From: Flavobacterium noncentrifugens
GTDB taxonomy: Bacteria; Bacteroidota; Bacteroidia; Flavobacteriales; Flavobacteriaceae
Reading direction: 5' to 3'
Assembly: GCF_900100375.1 (NCBI RefSeq)
Contig: NZ_FNEZ01000008.1
Span: forward strand, 3,740 to 67,739
DNA: 64,000 nucleotides
In this document: piece by piece, positions 10,486 through 18,057 of the stretch
How the letters are laid out: every line of letters starts with the position of its first letter
Position numbering within the stretch: the first letter of the stretch is position 1
Made by a program: the position numbers and the translations under genes
The notes under the pieces: generated by a model
Database searches by the model: none
What the model was told of the DNA's origin: nothing
What the model saw: only the letters and a program-made list of their open reading frames with translations

Positions 10486-11067
10486 ATGAAAAAAATCAAC
10501 TTATTGGCCGTAATGGCTTTATCAGCATTCGGATTGAGTGCAAATGCACAAATTCAGGAAGGAAATATTATGGTGGGTGGAAATTTAGCCAACATCAATC
10601 TGGGGCTTAACGACCCGGCAATTTTTAGTGCCGACATTTCCCCAAAGGTCGCATGGTTCATCCAGGACAACATGGCCGTTGGTGGTTATGTCAATTTCGG
10701 GATTGAAACTGCAGAACACAGCAGCACGACAACGAATTACGGCGTGGGCGCATTGGGGCGTTATTATTTGGGAAAAGCCGTGGAAGTGCTTAAACACGGA
10801 AGGTTTTTTGGAGAAGCAACTGTTGGTCTTGGCGGTGTCAATGTAAGCGGCGCAGACAATACAAACGGATTAAACCTGAGCGTTGGACCCGGATTTGCTT
10901 ATTTCATTACACCGAATATCGGGCTGGAATTGTTACTGAAATACAACGGACTTGTCGGATTGGGCAGCGAGCCATATCAAAACAACCTGAATTTATCGTA
11001 TGGTTTCCAGATTTACCTTCCGGGCAAAAAAACCAAAGATAAAGTAGAAAGCGACGTAAAAATGTAA
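10486..11067 (+). CDS. Outer-membrane beta-barrel protein
   Basis: The protein has 193 residues with a signal peptide (MKKINLLAVMALSAFG, cleavage near NAQ). The rest alternates short amphipathic strands with Gly/Asn turns (for example VGGYVNFGIETAEHS, YGVGALGRYYLGK, NLSVGPGFAYFI). Such a pattern fits the small 8-stranded outer-membrane beta-barrel family common in Bacteroidota. The charged end KKTKDKVESDVKM follows a last aromatic strand (LSYGFQIYL). It stands alone between two terminators. The substrate or role cannot be read from the sequence. Confidence 0.75.
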   Translation: MKKINLLAVMALSAFGLSANAQIQEGNIMVGGNLANINLGLNDPAIFSADISPKVAWFIQDNMAVGGYVNFGIETAEHSSTTTNYGVGALGRYYLGKAVEVLKHGRFFGEATVGLGGVNVSGADNTNGLNLSVGPGFAYFITPNIGLELLLKYNGLVGLGSEPYQNNLNLSYGFQIYLPGKKTKDKVESDVKM

Positions 11068-11090
11068 GCGTCATTTACAATTTATAAAAA

Positions 11091-11128
11091 GCAATCTTCT
11101 GGATCATCCTGAAGGTTGTTTTTTTTGT
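11091..11128 (+). terminator. Terminator after the beta-barrel gene
   Basis: GCAATCTTC pairs, with G-U wobbles, with GAAGGTTGT and is followed by a run of T. It lies 24 bp after the stop codon. Confidence 0.65.
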
Positions 11129-11235
11129 TTAGCCCCGGTCGTATCTGAAATCATATAATGATTAGCAAAATTGATATAATGACCAAATAGGCATTCATTC
11201 TTATGTTTGTAAGATTAAACTTAAACACTACCACT

Positions 11236-11766
11236 ATGAAAAAGATGAAATTTTTATTCGGAATGCTTGCCATCGGCGGGCTATTGTTCACGTCGTGTAA
11301 CAATGACGATGACAGCAACACCACTCCTGTTGATACCAGCAACGGAATTGCAGGTGCTTACAACCTTGTAGAGTTCAGGACACCAAATGACACCGACATC
11401 AACAGGGACGGCACACCGCATCCAAACCAGATGAGTGAAACCGATTGCTATAACGACAGCAAACTAACCTTTAATGCCGACAACACATTTACATACGCAT
11501 ACCGTGCCGTAAATGTTGCTGACGGAATCGGAACCTGTGCTTCTGCTACTTTCACCGGAACCTGGCAAATTTCAGGAACTTCAGGGTCGACAGTAAACCT
11601 TGCTGCAACTTATCAGAATGCATCAAACCAAAACGTCACCTTAAACCTGTCAAAAACCGGAAACAGATTGACGCAAACCACTTTACTTGCGCAGTATCCA
11701 AACGTAAATAACGACAATGTACTGGTCAATTCAATTGGTACTGTGGTCTTGGTTTTTGAAAAATAA
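11236..11766 (+). CDS. Lipocalin-like lipoprotein
   Basis: The protein has 176 residues. The start at 11236 gives a lipoprotein signal (MKKMKFLFGMLAIGGLLFTSC) with the lipobox cysteine followed by NNDDDSN, an acidic stretch resembling the flavobacterial surface-export signal. The in-frame ATG at 11203 is less likely because it would add 11 polar residues. The mature part has lipocalin-like features: IAGAYNLVEF near the start, then KLTFNADNTFTYAY, GTWQISG, and LNLSKTGNRLTQT. It is predicted to be anchored to the outer membrane. Ligand unknown. A strong terminator follows. Confidence 0.7.
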   Translation: MKKMKFLFGMLAIGGLLFTSCNNDDDSNTTPVDTSNGIAGAYNLVEFRTPNDTDINRDGTPHPNQMSETDCYNDSKLTFNADNTFTYAYRAVNVADGIGTCASATFTGTWQISGTSGSTVNLAATYQNASNQNVTLNLSKTGNRLTQTTLLAQYPNVNNDNVLVNSIGTVVLVFEK

Positions 11767-11785
11767 AGATTTGGAATTTAAAATT

Positions 11786-11814
11786 AAAGGCAGCTTCAGG
11801 GCTGCCTTTTTTTA
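11786..11814 (+). terminator. Terminator after the lipoprotein gene
   Basis: AAAGGCAGC pairs perfectly with GCTGCCTTT across a 6-nt loop and continues into a T run. Confidence 0.85.
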
Positions 11815-11906
11815 TGGAACAGTTTTTAAACGAAGTAATTTGAATTTGTACAAATCTATTCGTGTAAATTCGTGCAGTTCATGGCAAAAAATAAATCCCT
11901 AGGATG

Positions 11907-11941
11907 CAAAAAAAGCCGGTACAAAATGCACCGGCTTTTAA
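11907..11941 (-). terminator. Terminator of the Cthe_2159-like gene
   Basis: AAAAGCCGGT and ACCGGCTTTT form a strong stem flanked by A and T runs, so it could work in both directions. It lies about 20 bp beyond the stop codon of the minus-strand gene. Confidence 0.85.
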
Positions 11942-11960
11942 AAACACAATAATTATTAGG

Positions 11961-14876
11961 TTAGAATGTGATCATGTTTACCCTGTTTGTCGCTGAAGTC
12001 GTTGTTGTCGACTTTAATGTTCCTCCTGTTGAAGCGTACGTTCCGCCGGTATACAATCCCCAGGGAGATGATCCGCCTACAAAACTCCCGCCAGTATAAG
12101 TTCCGCCAAAATAGATTTTATAGCTGGTGCTTGCAGCTAAATTCGGACTTGAAAAATGAAAATAATACACACCGTTTTTCGGTTTGAAAGTTACCATTTC
12201 TGTTCCTGACGCATTTTCAATATGCAACATAGATGAAGCCGCAAGCTGCGCGCTCGATTTGATGTACATGCTCGTTTGCGTAGAAGCCGCTCCCATCGAT
12301 TTGGTCATATTCGAATTGGATCCCGCCGCGATCAGCGTTCCGCCATTCATCAGGAAAGTTCCGTTAAAATCGATGCCTTCTTCAGGCTGGTTTGTAGGGC
12401 CTGAAACAATTGTCGTTCCGCCAGAAATCGTGATATTTCCGTTGCTGTCGATCGCATCGCTTCCGGCTACGATCAAAATTCCTCCGGTCACGAATAAATT
12501 GCTTCCGTCGTTTGATTCTGTTCCGCCAGAAACCGTTCCGTAAGTTGCGTTGATTCCGTCGTTTGAAGCCGTAACATTGGTTACGCCTCCGGCAAAAGTA
12601 ATCGTTGGTGCTTCTACGCCCTCGCCCATGCCCTGTGTTGTTGAAATCGCGTTGATGATCGTATTTCCGCCATTTACCGTTACAGCCAAGTCTGAATGCA
12701 CGCCGTCATCGGTAGAATTTATGGTATTGTTTCCGTTGTTGATCGTAACTGCTCCAGCGGCAACGACCGTTTTTGGATGTGCATAATCTGTTCCTGAAAC
12801 CAGGAAACGCGCGCCTGTCGTTTTTATATTTGTTGTCGGGTTTCCTGTAGCACTTCCGATAACAATTGCGCCGTCGGCTTTAAGCCCTTTTCCACCTGCA
12901 CCTGAAGTCGTCGTCGTTAAAGTGCCGCCAGTTACCGAAATATTTCCATCTGCAGAAAAAGCGGCTGCACTATAAGAATCCATCACGCCGGTTGCATTTC
13001 TGTAAGTGGTTCCGCTTCCGTTGTTGGTAATAGTAACATTTCCGGCAGTCATGTCGATGTTTCCGTCAGATGAAATTGCTTTGAAAGCGGCTCCGCTTCC
13101 AGAGACTGTTACAGTTGCTCCAGCAAGATTTACATTCGTATCCGATTTAAACCCTGCTGTATACGCAGGATCAAAACCTGAACCTGAAGTTTCTAAAAAT
13201 ACGCCGCCTGTCGCAGTAACATTGACCGTTCCGCCATTCAGGTTGATGTCGCCTTTTGCCATAATTCCTTTAGATTGGTTTCCGCCAACGGTTAAGCCAA
13301 CCGTTCCGCCGGTTACAAATATGGCACTGTCAGAATCGATACAGGCGCTGTTTTGGTTTGCTACCGATACGATTAAATTTCCATTAGCGATTGTCACATT
13401 TCCATCGGCTTTGATGCCTTTTGGCGAAGTGTAATCGGCTGTTGCCGAACCTTCTGTTCCTGAAACCAGGAAACGTGCTGCGGTGTTGGTAACCGTGATT
13501 GACGGTGCGCCTGTTGCGCTTCCAATTACAATATTCCCATCTGCAGAAAGCCCTTTTCCACCTGAGCCTGTAATGGTGATGTTGAAAGTTCCGCCAGTAA
13601 TTGTCACAGCTGTATCTGCAGTAAATCCAGAAGTTGAATAGCTATCTACAACTCCGGCAGTATTCGTATAAACCGCACCTGGCCCGGCTGCATTGAGTGT
13701 AAAGTTCCCGTCGGTGATCGTGATTCCTGTTCCCGATGAAAATCCTTTACTGCCATTTGCCGTGTTGGTAAGCGCAATGTTAAATGTTCCTCCGTTTACG
13801 ATAATTTCAGCATCCGACTTGATCGCTGTGGCATATGAAGGATCGAAGCCGCTTTCAGCCGCAGTAAGCACCGCCGCACCCGAAATGTTTGCTGTAATAT
13901 TTCCGCCACTGAAAGTGATGTCTCCTTTGGCACTAATTCCTTTTGATTGTGCGCCTGAAACGACTACATTGATCGTTCCGCCACTAATGTTTAAAGTATT
14001 TGTTCCGGTTTTGATCGCTTTTACATCTGATCCTGTAGAAGTTACATTTATCGTTCCGGCCGTGATGGCAATCGCTCCGTTACCGGCATCGATGCCATCG
14101 CCGAGTGACGTAATGTTAGCAGTTCCTCCGCTCATCGCATAACCTTCCGAATGAAATCCGTCTGATGCCGCTGACGAAACCGTCGTAGTTCCACCCTGGA
14201 TCGTAATCGTTGAAGACGTATTGATTCCGTGTTTTTTGATTCCGCTGACCAAGATCGTTCCGGTGTTTCCGATAACGATCGGGCCATCGGTTGTAATGGT
14301 TCCGTTTTTCGTGCTTGCCGTCCCGTCTGAAAGTGTGTTGGTTGTTCCGGCAGACAGTAAAATGTTCGTGATTTTTCCACCTGAAACCGTTAATGCCGCA
14401 CCGTTTGGATTGGTCAAAGTCAGGTTGTTGAGGATTAAATTCACAGCTGCATCTGTTGCGATCGTCAGGCTTCCATTGGCCGCAGAGCCAAGAATGTTGT
14501 ATTCCAGATTTGCAATTCCCGAAGTCGCGGCAACGTTGACAATTCCTGCATTTGCTGTGATTGTTACACCTTGCGTTGCGTATGGATTGATGATCGTTGC
14601 ATTATCGGTACCGTTGTAAATAATGTAAATCTTATCGAGGTTTATCGTATTTGAGGTAAATGTCAGGCTGTCGATCACTGTTTTTTGCAAGTCCAAAGTG
14701 CTTACGGCATCCGAAAGTTTGAACTTCGCATACGTTGGGTCTAATTTGATGCTGTCTACTGAAGTTACCTCTTTGGCATACATGATGTTGCCCGAATTGT
14801 GAACCCTGATTTTTTGCTGTCCGAAAGTCATGTTGGCCAGTAAAGAAACGATTGTTATGAAATATATTTTTCTCAT
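11961..14876 (-). CDS. Cthe_2159-like carbohydrate-binding beta-helix protein
   Basis: The protein has 971 residues with a signal peptide (MRKIYFITIVSLLANMTFGQ). After about 110 residues it consists of dozens of short strand-turn units (for example GDGIDAGNGAIAITAG, INVTSTGSDVKAIKTG, ISGGTTIVSGPTN) of the kind found in the Cthe_2159 family, a right-handed beta-helix described as binding cellulose and pectin-like acidic polysaccharides. Two larger blocks are near duplicates (GSGFDPAYTAGFKSD and ESGFDPSYATAIKSD; two copies of ARFLVSGT). No YPNP-type sorting domain is visible at the C-terminus. Its ATG overlaps the stop of the upstream miniprotein gene (ATGA), so the two are probably translationally coupled. 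Confidence 0.75.
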   Translation of the reverse strand: MRKIYFITIVSLLANMTFGQQKIRVHNSGNIMYAKEVTSVDSIKLDPTYAKFKLSDAVSTLDLQKTVIDSLTFTSNTINLDKIYIIYNGTDNATIINPYATQGVTITANAGIVNVAATSGIANLEYNILGSAANGSLTIATDAAVNLILNNLTLTNPNGAALTVSGGKITNILLSAGTTNTLSDGTASTKNGTITTDGPIVIGNTGTILVSGIKKHGINTSSTITIQGGTTTVSSAASDGFHSEGYAMSGGTANITSLGDGIDAGNGAIAITAGTINVTSTGSDVKAIKTGTNTLNISGGTINVVVSGAQSKGISAKGDITFSGGNITANISGAAVLTAAESGFDPSYATAIKSDAEIIVNGGTFNIALTNTANGSKGFSSGTGITITDGNFTLNAAGPGAVYTNTAGVVDSYSTSGFTADTAVTITGGTFNITITGSGGKGLSADGNIVIGSATGAPSITVTNTAARFLVSGTEGSATADYTSPKGIKADGNVTIANGNLIVSVANQNSACIDSDSAIFVTGGTVGLTVGGNQSKGIMAKGDINLNGGTVNVTATGGVFLETSGSGFDPAYTAGFKSDTNVNLAGATVTVSGSGAAFKAISSDGNIDMTAGNVTITNNGSGTTYRNATGVMDSYSAAAFSADGNISVTGGTLTTTTSGAGGKGLKADGAIVIGSATGNPTTNIKTTGARFLVSGTDYAHPKTVVAAGAVTINNGNNTINSTDDGVHSDLAVTVNGGNTIINAISTTQGMGEGVEAPTITFAGGVTNVTASNDGINATYGTVSGGTESNDGSNLFVTGGILIVAGSDAIDSNGNITISGGTTIVSGPTNQPEEGIDFNGTFLMNGGTLIAAGSNSNMTKSMGAASTQTSMYIKSSAQLAASSMLHIENASGTEMVTFKPKNGVYYFHFSSPNLAASTSYKIYFGGTYTGGSFVGGSSPWGLYTGGTYASTGGTLKSTTTTSATNRVNMITF

Positions 14877-15355
14877 TTTTTACTGAATTTTAAAGTGGAA
14901 CCATTGACCTGGACAAAATACAATCCCGGAGACAAAGTCGAAATATCAATATTTTCCTCCGATTGGTAATTGCCTTGCTTAACAAGTTGTCCGGTTAACG
15001 AATAAATTTTAGTATCGAGATCTTTAGCAATTTCCGATTTGATGCGCACATATTCGCCACCCGGATTTGGATACAAAATCAGCTTCTTCGCATTTTCAGC
15101 AAATGTATGCGTTCCCAGAGTCGTTGTGAAAGCGATTTTACGGATCAGGCTTACCGGAATCGTAGTTGGCGCAACAGCCGAATCGTCTGTTTTTACAAAC
15201 AAATTGTCAGAATCAAAGTAAAGTTTGCCCGTCGTGGCGACGCTGAAATTTTGCACATTGCCATCGTAATACGTGACTTGTACCCCGGTTTGCGCAAAGG
15301 AGCAAGTCGTCATGAACAACAGCAACAGCAGGATAAAGGTTGGTTTTTTCATCAT
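14873..15355 (-). CDS. Small secreted protein with T9SS type A sorting domain
   Basis: The protein has 160 residues. Signal peptide MMKKPTFILLLLLFMTTCSFAQ. A short N-terminal module (VTYYDGNVQNF, GKLYFDSDNL, SLIRKIAFTT) is followed directly by a complete T9SS type A domain (LILYPNPGGEYVRI, KIYSLTGQLVKQG, PGLYFVQV, ending FSKK). Almost half of the mature protein is therefore sorting signal. The N-terminal module resembles residues 20-75 of the protein encoded downstream, which lacks a sorting domain. The two genes overlap by 4 bp. It could be an anchor or partner for the beta-helix protein; that role is inference. Confidence 0.8.
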   Translation of the reverse strand: MMKKPTFILLLLLFMTTCSFAQTGVQVTYYDGNVQNFSVATTGKLYFDSDNLFVKTDDSAVAPTTIPVSLIRKIAFTTTLGTHTFAENAKKLILYPNPGGEYVRIKSEIAKDLDTKIYSLTGQLVKQGNYQSEENIDISTLSPGLYFVQVNGSTLKFSKK

Positions 15356-15497
15356 AATATTTTCGTTTTAAAAGGCAATGATAAGGCACAACTTGGCCGT
15401 TAAAAAATTATTGAGGTAAATGGTAAAATTTTGTCGGTTAATGTAAAATAATTGTTACCAATGTTTTGATTATAAGGATTTCAGTAAAATATAACAA

Positions 15498-16466
15498 TCA
15501 GAATTTACTCACTTTATCAATAAAATAAGGCGAATCGTTCCATCTGATTTTTTTGTAGCTGAAATCTTTTTTAAGTGCTTCGGGCAGGCAATTCCAGATC
15601 GCCTCATTCATTTTATCTAAAAGTAATTTTTTCGAAAAAGTGTCCGAAACCACGAGGCTGATTTCCCTGACCGGTTTCGGGTCTTTGAACGGTTTGAACA
15701 GCTGCGATTCCTTTTCATTAATGATCGAAAGCTGCGGAATGATCGCAAAACCCAATTCGGCACGCACCAGGTTTTTTAAGGTTTCTATCGAACTGATGTC
15801 ATACGAAAACTGTTCTTTGATTTTTCCGGGTTCTTTAATATTACAGATATCAAGCAGCTGCGCGTTGTAGCAGTATTCATGGTGCAGCAGCAGCAATTCG
15901 GGTTTGTCTTTGGGTTGGATTTCGTAAAAATCGGCGGCAGCCATCGGATGGTTTTGGCTCAGATAAGCGACAAACGGTTCTTTAAAAACCGGATGTTCGA
16001 TCAAATGCGGATGGCCCGTTGGCGTGGCCATAATGGCAACATCAAGCATGCCGTTTTCAACTTCCTGCATCAATTGGCCGGTGTTTGCTTCTTTGATGAT
16101 AAAATTGACTTTCGGGGCAGTTTCGCGCATGGCTTTAATGAACAGCGGAATCAAATAGGGTGACAAGGTCGAGATCACTCCGATCTTTAATTCGCCTTCA
16201 AGCAAGTTCTTTTCGTTGATAACAAAATTCCGGATTTCGTTGGTTTCCCGGAGGATCTTTTTGGCGCGGTTGATAATTTCAGTGCCGAGTTTTGTTGGCT
16301 TGAGCGGAACTTTTGTGCGGTCAAAAATCTTAATCCCAATTTCTTCTTCAAGATTTTTGAGTTGGATGGTCAATCCTGGTTGCGTCACCGTGCACACTTC
16401 GGCGGCACGCGCAAAATGGCGCTCTTCATCAAGTGCGACTATGTATTTTAACTGCTGAATTGTCAT
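15498..16466 (-). CDS. oxyR: LysR-family peroxide sensor OxyR
   Basis: The protein has 322 residues. The N-terminal winged helix is typical of LysR regulators (MTIQQLKYIVALDEERHFARAA, TQPGLTIQLKNLEEEIG). The effector domain has HEYCYNAQLLDICNI, which puts cysteines at residues 199 and 208, the same numbers as the peroxide-reactive pair of E. coli OxyR. That makes a thiol-based peroxide sensor much more likely than a metabolite-binding LysR. It is divergently transcribed from an OsmC peroxiredoxin gene 130 bp away, a likely target. On the minus strand, TAATTTTG (16500-16493) could be its -7 box. Confidence 0.88.
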   Translation of the reverse strand: MTIQQLKYIVALDEERHFARAAEVCTVTQPGLTIQLKNLEEEIGIKIFDRTKVPLKPTKLGTEIINRAKKILRETNEIRNFVINEKNLLEGELKIGVISTLSPYLIPLFIKAMRETAPKVNFIIKEANTGQLMQEVENGMLDVAIMATPTGHPHLIEHPVFKEPFVAYLSQNHPMAAADFYEIQPKDKPELLLLHHEYCYNAQLLDICNIKEPGKIKEQFSYDISSIETLKNLVRAELGFAIIPQLSIINEKESQLFKPFKDPKPVREISLVVSDTFSKKLLLDKMNEAIWNCLPEALKKDFSYKKIRWNDSPYFIDKVSKF

Positions 16467-16505
16467 GATTATAAATTTATTTTATAAAGCTACAAAATTA
16501 TCAAT

Positions 16506-16536
16506 TTGATTTAAACGAATCACTGTCCTAAATTTG
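16506..16536 (+). promoter_or_regulatory. Bacteroidota-type promoter for osmC
   Basis: TTG (16506-16508) lies 20 bp upstream of TAAATTTG (16529-16536), which matches the TAnnTTTG -7 consensus. Transcription would start about 50 nt before the osmC ATG. The site sits in the oxyR/osmC divergent region, where an OxyR operator would be expected. Confidence 0.6.
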
Positions 16537-16596
16537 TATCACCAAATCGGAACAACGGTTTGTAACTCTTAAAAATAATCCTTAAAAATAGAAATC

Positions 16597-17016
16597 ATGA
16601 AATTTACAAGAAACGCAAGCGCAAACTGGAAAGGTACAGGAATGGACGGAAAAGGAACCATCAACACCGAAAGCAAAATCCTGAACGACGCACAATTGTC
16701 ATTCAAAACACGATTTGCAGATGGCGTTGGAACGAATCCTGAAGAACTGATCGCCGCAGCACATTCGGGTTGTTTTACCATGCAGTTGAGCTTTATCCTG
16801 ACAGAAGCCGGTTTTGTTCCTGAAAATCTCGACACCAAAGCCAAACTGGCTTTTGAAGACGGAACGATCACAACCATCCATTTGGATCTTGAAGCAGCTG
16901 TTCCTGGATTGGAAGATACACAGTTCCAGGAACTCGCACAAAAAGCAAAAGCGATCTGTCCGGTTTCAAAATTATTAAATGCCGAGATTACATTGACAGC
17001 AACACTATTGTCATAA
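16597..17016 (+). CDS. osmC: OsmC family peroxiredoxin
   Basis: The protein has 139 residues, the usual OsmC length. The two redox cysteines of the family are present: C59 in AAHSGCFTMQLS and C121 in AICPVSKLL. The N-terminus (ASANWKGTGMDGKGTI) and the segment GTNPEELIAAAHSGC are typical of OsmC rather than Ohr. It reduces organic hydroperoxides and peroxide in the cytoplasm. Divergence from oxyR suggests peroxide-responsive expression. Confidence 0.92.
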   Translation: MKFTRNASANWKGTGMDGKGTINTESKILNDAQLSFKTRFADGVGTNPEELIAAAHSGCFTMQLSFILTEAGFVPENLDTKAKLAFEDGTITTIHLDLEAAVPGLEDTQFQELAQKAKAICPVSKLLNAEITLTATLLS

Positions 17017-17036
17017 TTTTTAAAAATGACAAGCGA

Positions 17037-17067
17037 AACTCCGGCTTTAAACGTCGGAGTTTTTTAT
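17037..17067 (+). terminator. Terminator after osmC
   Basis: AAACTCCG and CGGAGTTT form the stem, followed by a T run, about 20 bp after the osmC stop. Confidence 0.8.
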
Positions 17068-17145
17068 TAACTTTTTTTTCAATCGATCAAATTGTATCCA
17101 ATATCCTTGTATCTTGCGCCTCCAATTCAGAATTTCTAAACTCCA

Positions 17146-17415
17146 ATGGAAAAATTCTCTTCAGGCGTATATGTGATGCTAAAAAGCGGTGGTATCAGGA
17201 TGCGCATCAGATGGTATATCGATGAAACGCATGTAGAAACCAGCTGGTATGTTGGCAATCAGGAAGCAAGCAACGTTTTTAATGAAGTAGAACTCGAGGA
17301 AATGCCCGATCCTTTTGCTTTTAACAACATCAGGGTCATAGATGCAACTATCGAATCTGCTGGAAATTCTTCTAATTCTTCGCAAACCAATGGCTTTGAG
17401 GAAGTCACATTTTAA
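17146..17415 (+). CDS. Small DUF2158-like protein
   Basis: The protein has 89 residues. The N-terminal half (GVYVMLKSGGIRMRIRWYIDE, then TSWYVGNQEASNVFNEVEL) resembles the YodC/DUF2158 pattern of a short beta-barrel that begins with a VxLKSGG motif. The C-terminal third is Ser/Asn-rich and probably disordered. No signal peptide or membrane segment is visible. Function unknown. The family match is made by eye and could be wrong. Confidence 0.55.
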   Translation: MEKFSSGVYVMLKSGGIRMRIRWYIDETHVETSWYVGNQEASNVFNEVELEEMPDPFAFNNIRVIDATIESAGNSSNSSQTNGFEEVTF

Positions 17416-17473
17416 TCTGCAAAATCAAGAAAACGTTTTCGTATAATATTTTCTTAATTAAGCCTATCTTAAT

Positions 17474-17502
17474 TTGATTTTTGCTTTCTTTTTTTATTTT
17501 TG
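17474..17502 (+). promoter_or_regulatory. Consensus promoter very close to a start codon
   Basis: TTG (17474-17476), an 18-bp spacer and TATTTTTG (17495-17502) match the Bacteroidota promoter well. The ATG of the next gene is at 17510, only 7 nt after the -7 box, so transcripts would be leaderless or nearly so. Confidence 0.6.
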
Positions 17503-17509
17503 GTGCCAA

Positions 17510-17899
17510 ATGAGAGCACTAATTTTCTTTATATCATTATGTACTTTTCTGCTGGCTGGCGGTCATCAAGCCGTTGCAAACACGCAGCAATTGATTAAAG
17601 TAACTGCTGCCCAGCATTTTGAAAAATCAAAACAATCCAAATATTCCGACAGCGATCCAGGTCTTACTTTAATCGACGATGCCGATATCGACCTGACCGA
17701 AGAAAGCCATTTAACCGACAACCTCAAGAACGATGTTGCCAATAAATTCCTGACCGGAAAATACAACCTGCCACAATTCTGGCATACTTCAAATTCGCTT
17801 TCATTTGTAATTTCTTATGAATGCCCGGATTACAACATTTCCCCGCGCTTTTGCGCCCATTCCCCAATTTACATTACGCAAAGGGTTTTACGCCTTTGA
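17510..17899 (+). CDS. Small secreted protein at the head of the RND efflux operon
   Basis: The protein has 129 residues. The ATG at 17510 opens a signal peptide (MRALIFFISLCTFLLAGG, cleavage near AVANT). A TTG-type extension upstream would run through the promoter. The mature part is polar, with an acidic segment (LTLIDDADIDLTEES), and ends in an aromatic and Cys-containing tail (ECPDYNISPRFCAHSP). No family was recognised. No other Met exists in the protein, so a later start is not available. It lies 158 bp upstream of the adaptor gene on the same strand, so it may be the first gene of the efflux operon. Confidence 0.55.
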   Translation: MRALIFFISLCTFLLAGGHQAVANTQQLIKVTAAQHFEKSKQSKYSDSDPGLTLIDDADIDLTEESHLTDNLKNDVANKFLTGKYNLPQFWHTSNSLSFVISYECPDYNISPRFCAHSPIYITQRVLRL

Positions 17900-17913
17900 T
17901 CTCACAATCCATC

Positions 17914-18000
17914 AGTTGCCAAAGGTAAATTTTACCTGGCGGATGCGTTGTAATACCTTACTTCTTCCCGTTTGACAGATTCATTCTGGCATTGGCAACT
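17914..18000 (+). promoter_or_regulatory. Structured leader before the RND adaptor gene
   Basis: A perfect 9-bp inverted repeat, AGTTGCCAA (17914-17922) and TTGGCAACT (17992-18000), encloses a nested small hairpin (AGGTAA, 3-nt loop, TTACCT; 17923-17937). The segment lies between the small secreted protein gene and the adaptor ATG at 18058. It could be a regulatory RNA fold or an operator; neither is shown. Confidence 0.4.
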
Positions 18001-18057
18001 CCTGCTTTTTTCATCCTAAACCAAAGCATTCAAAACTGCTCAATTTCATTTAAAACC

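Noticed and set aside
12184..14619. Several long plus-strand frames opposite the beta-helix gene
   Set aside because: Their Pro/Val/Thr-rich composition mirrors the Gly/Asn/Thr repeats of the real gene on the other strand. The minus-strand frame is complete with a signal peptide and terminator.
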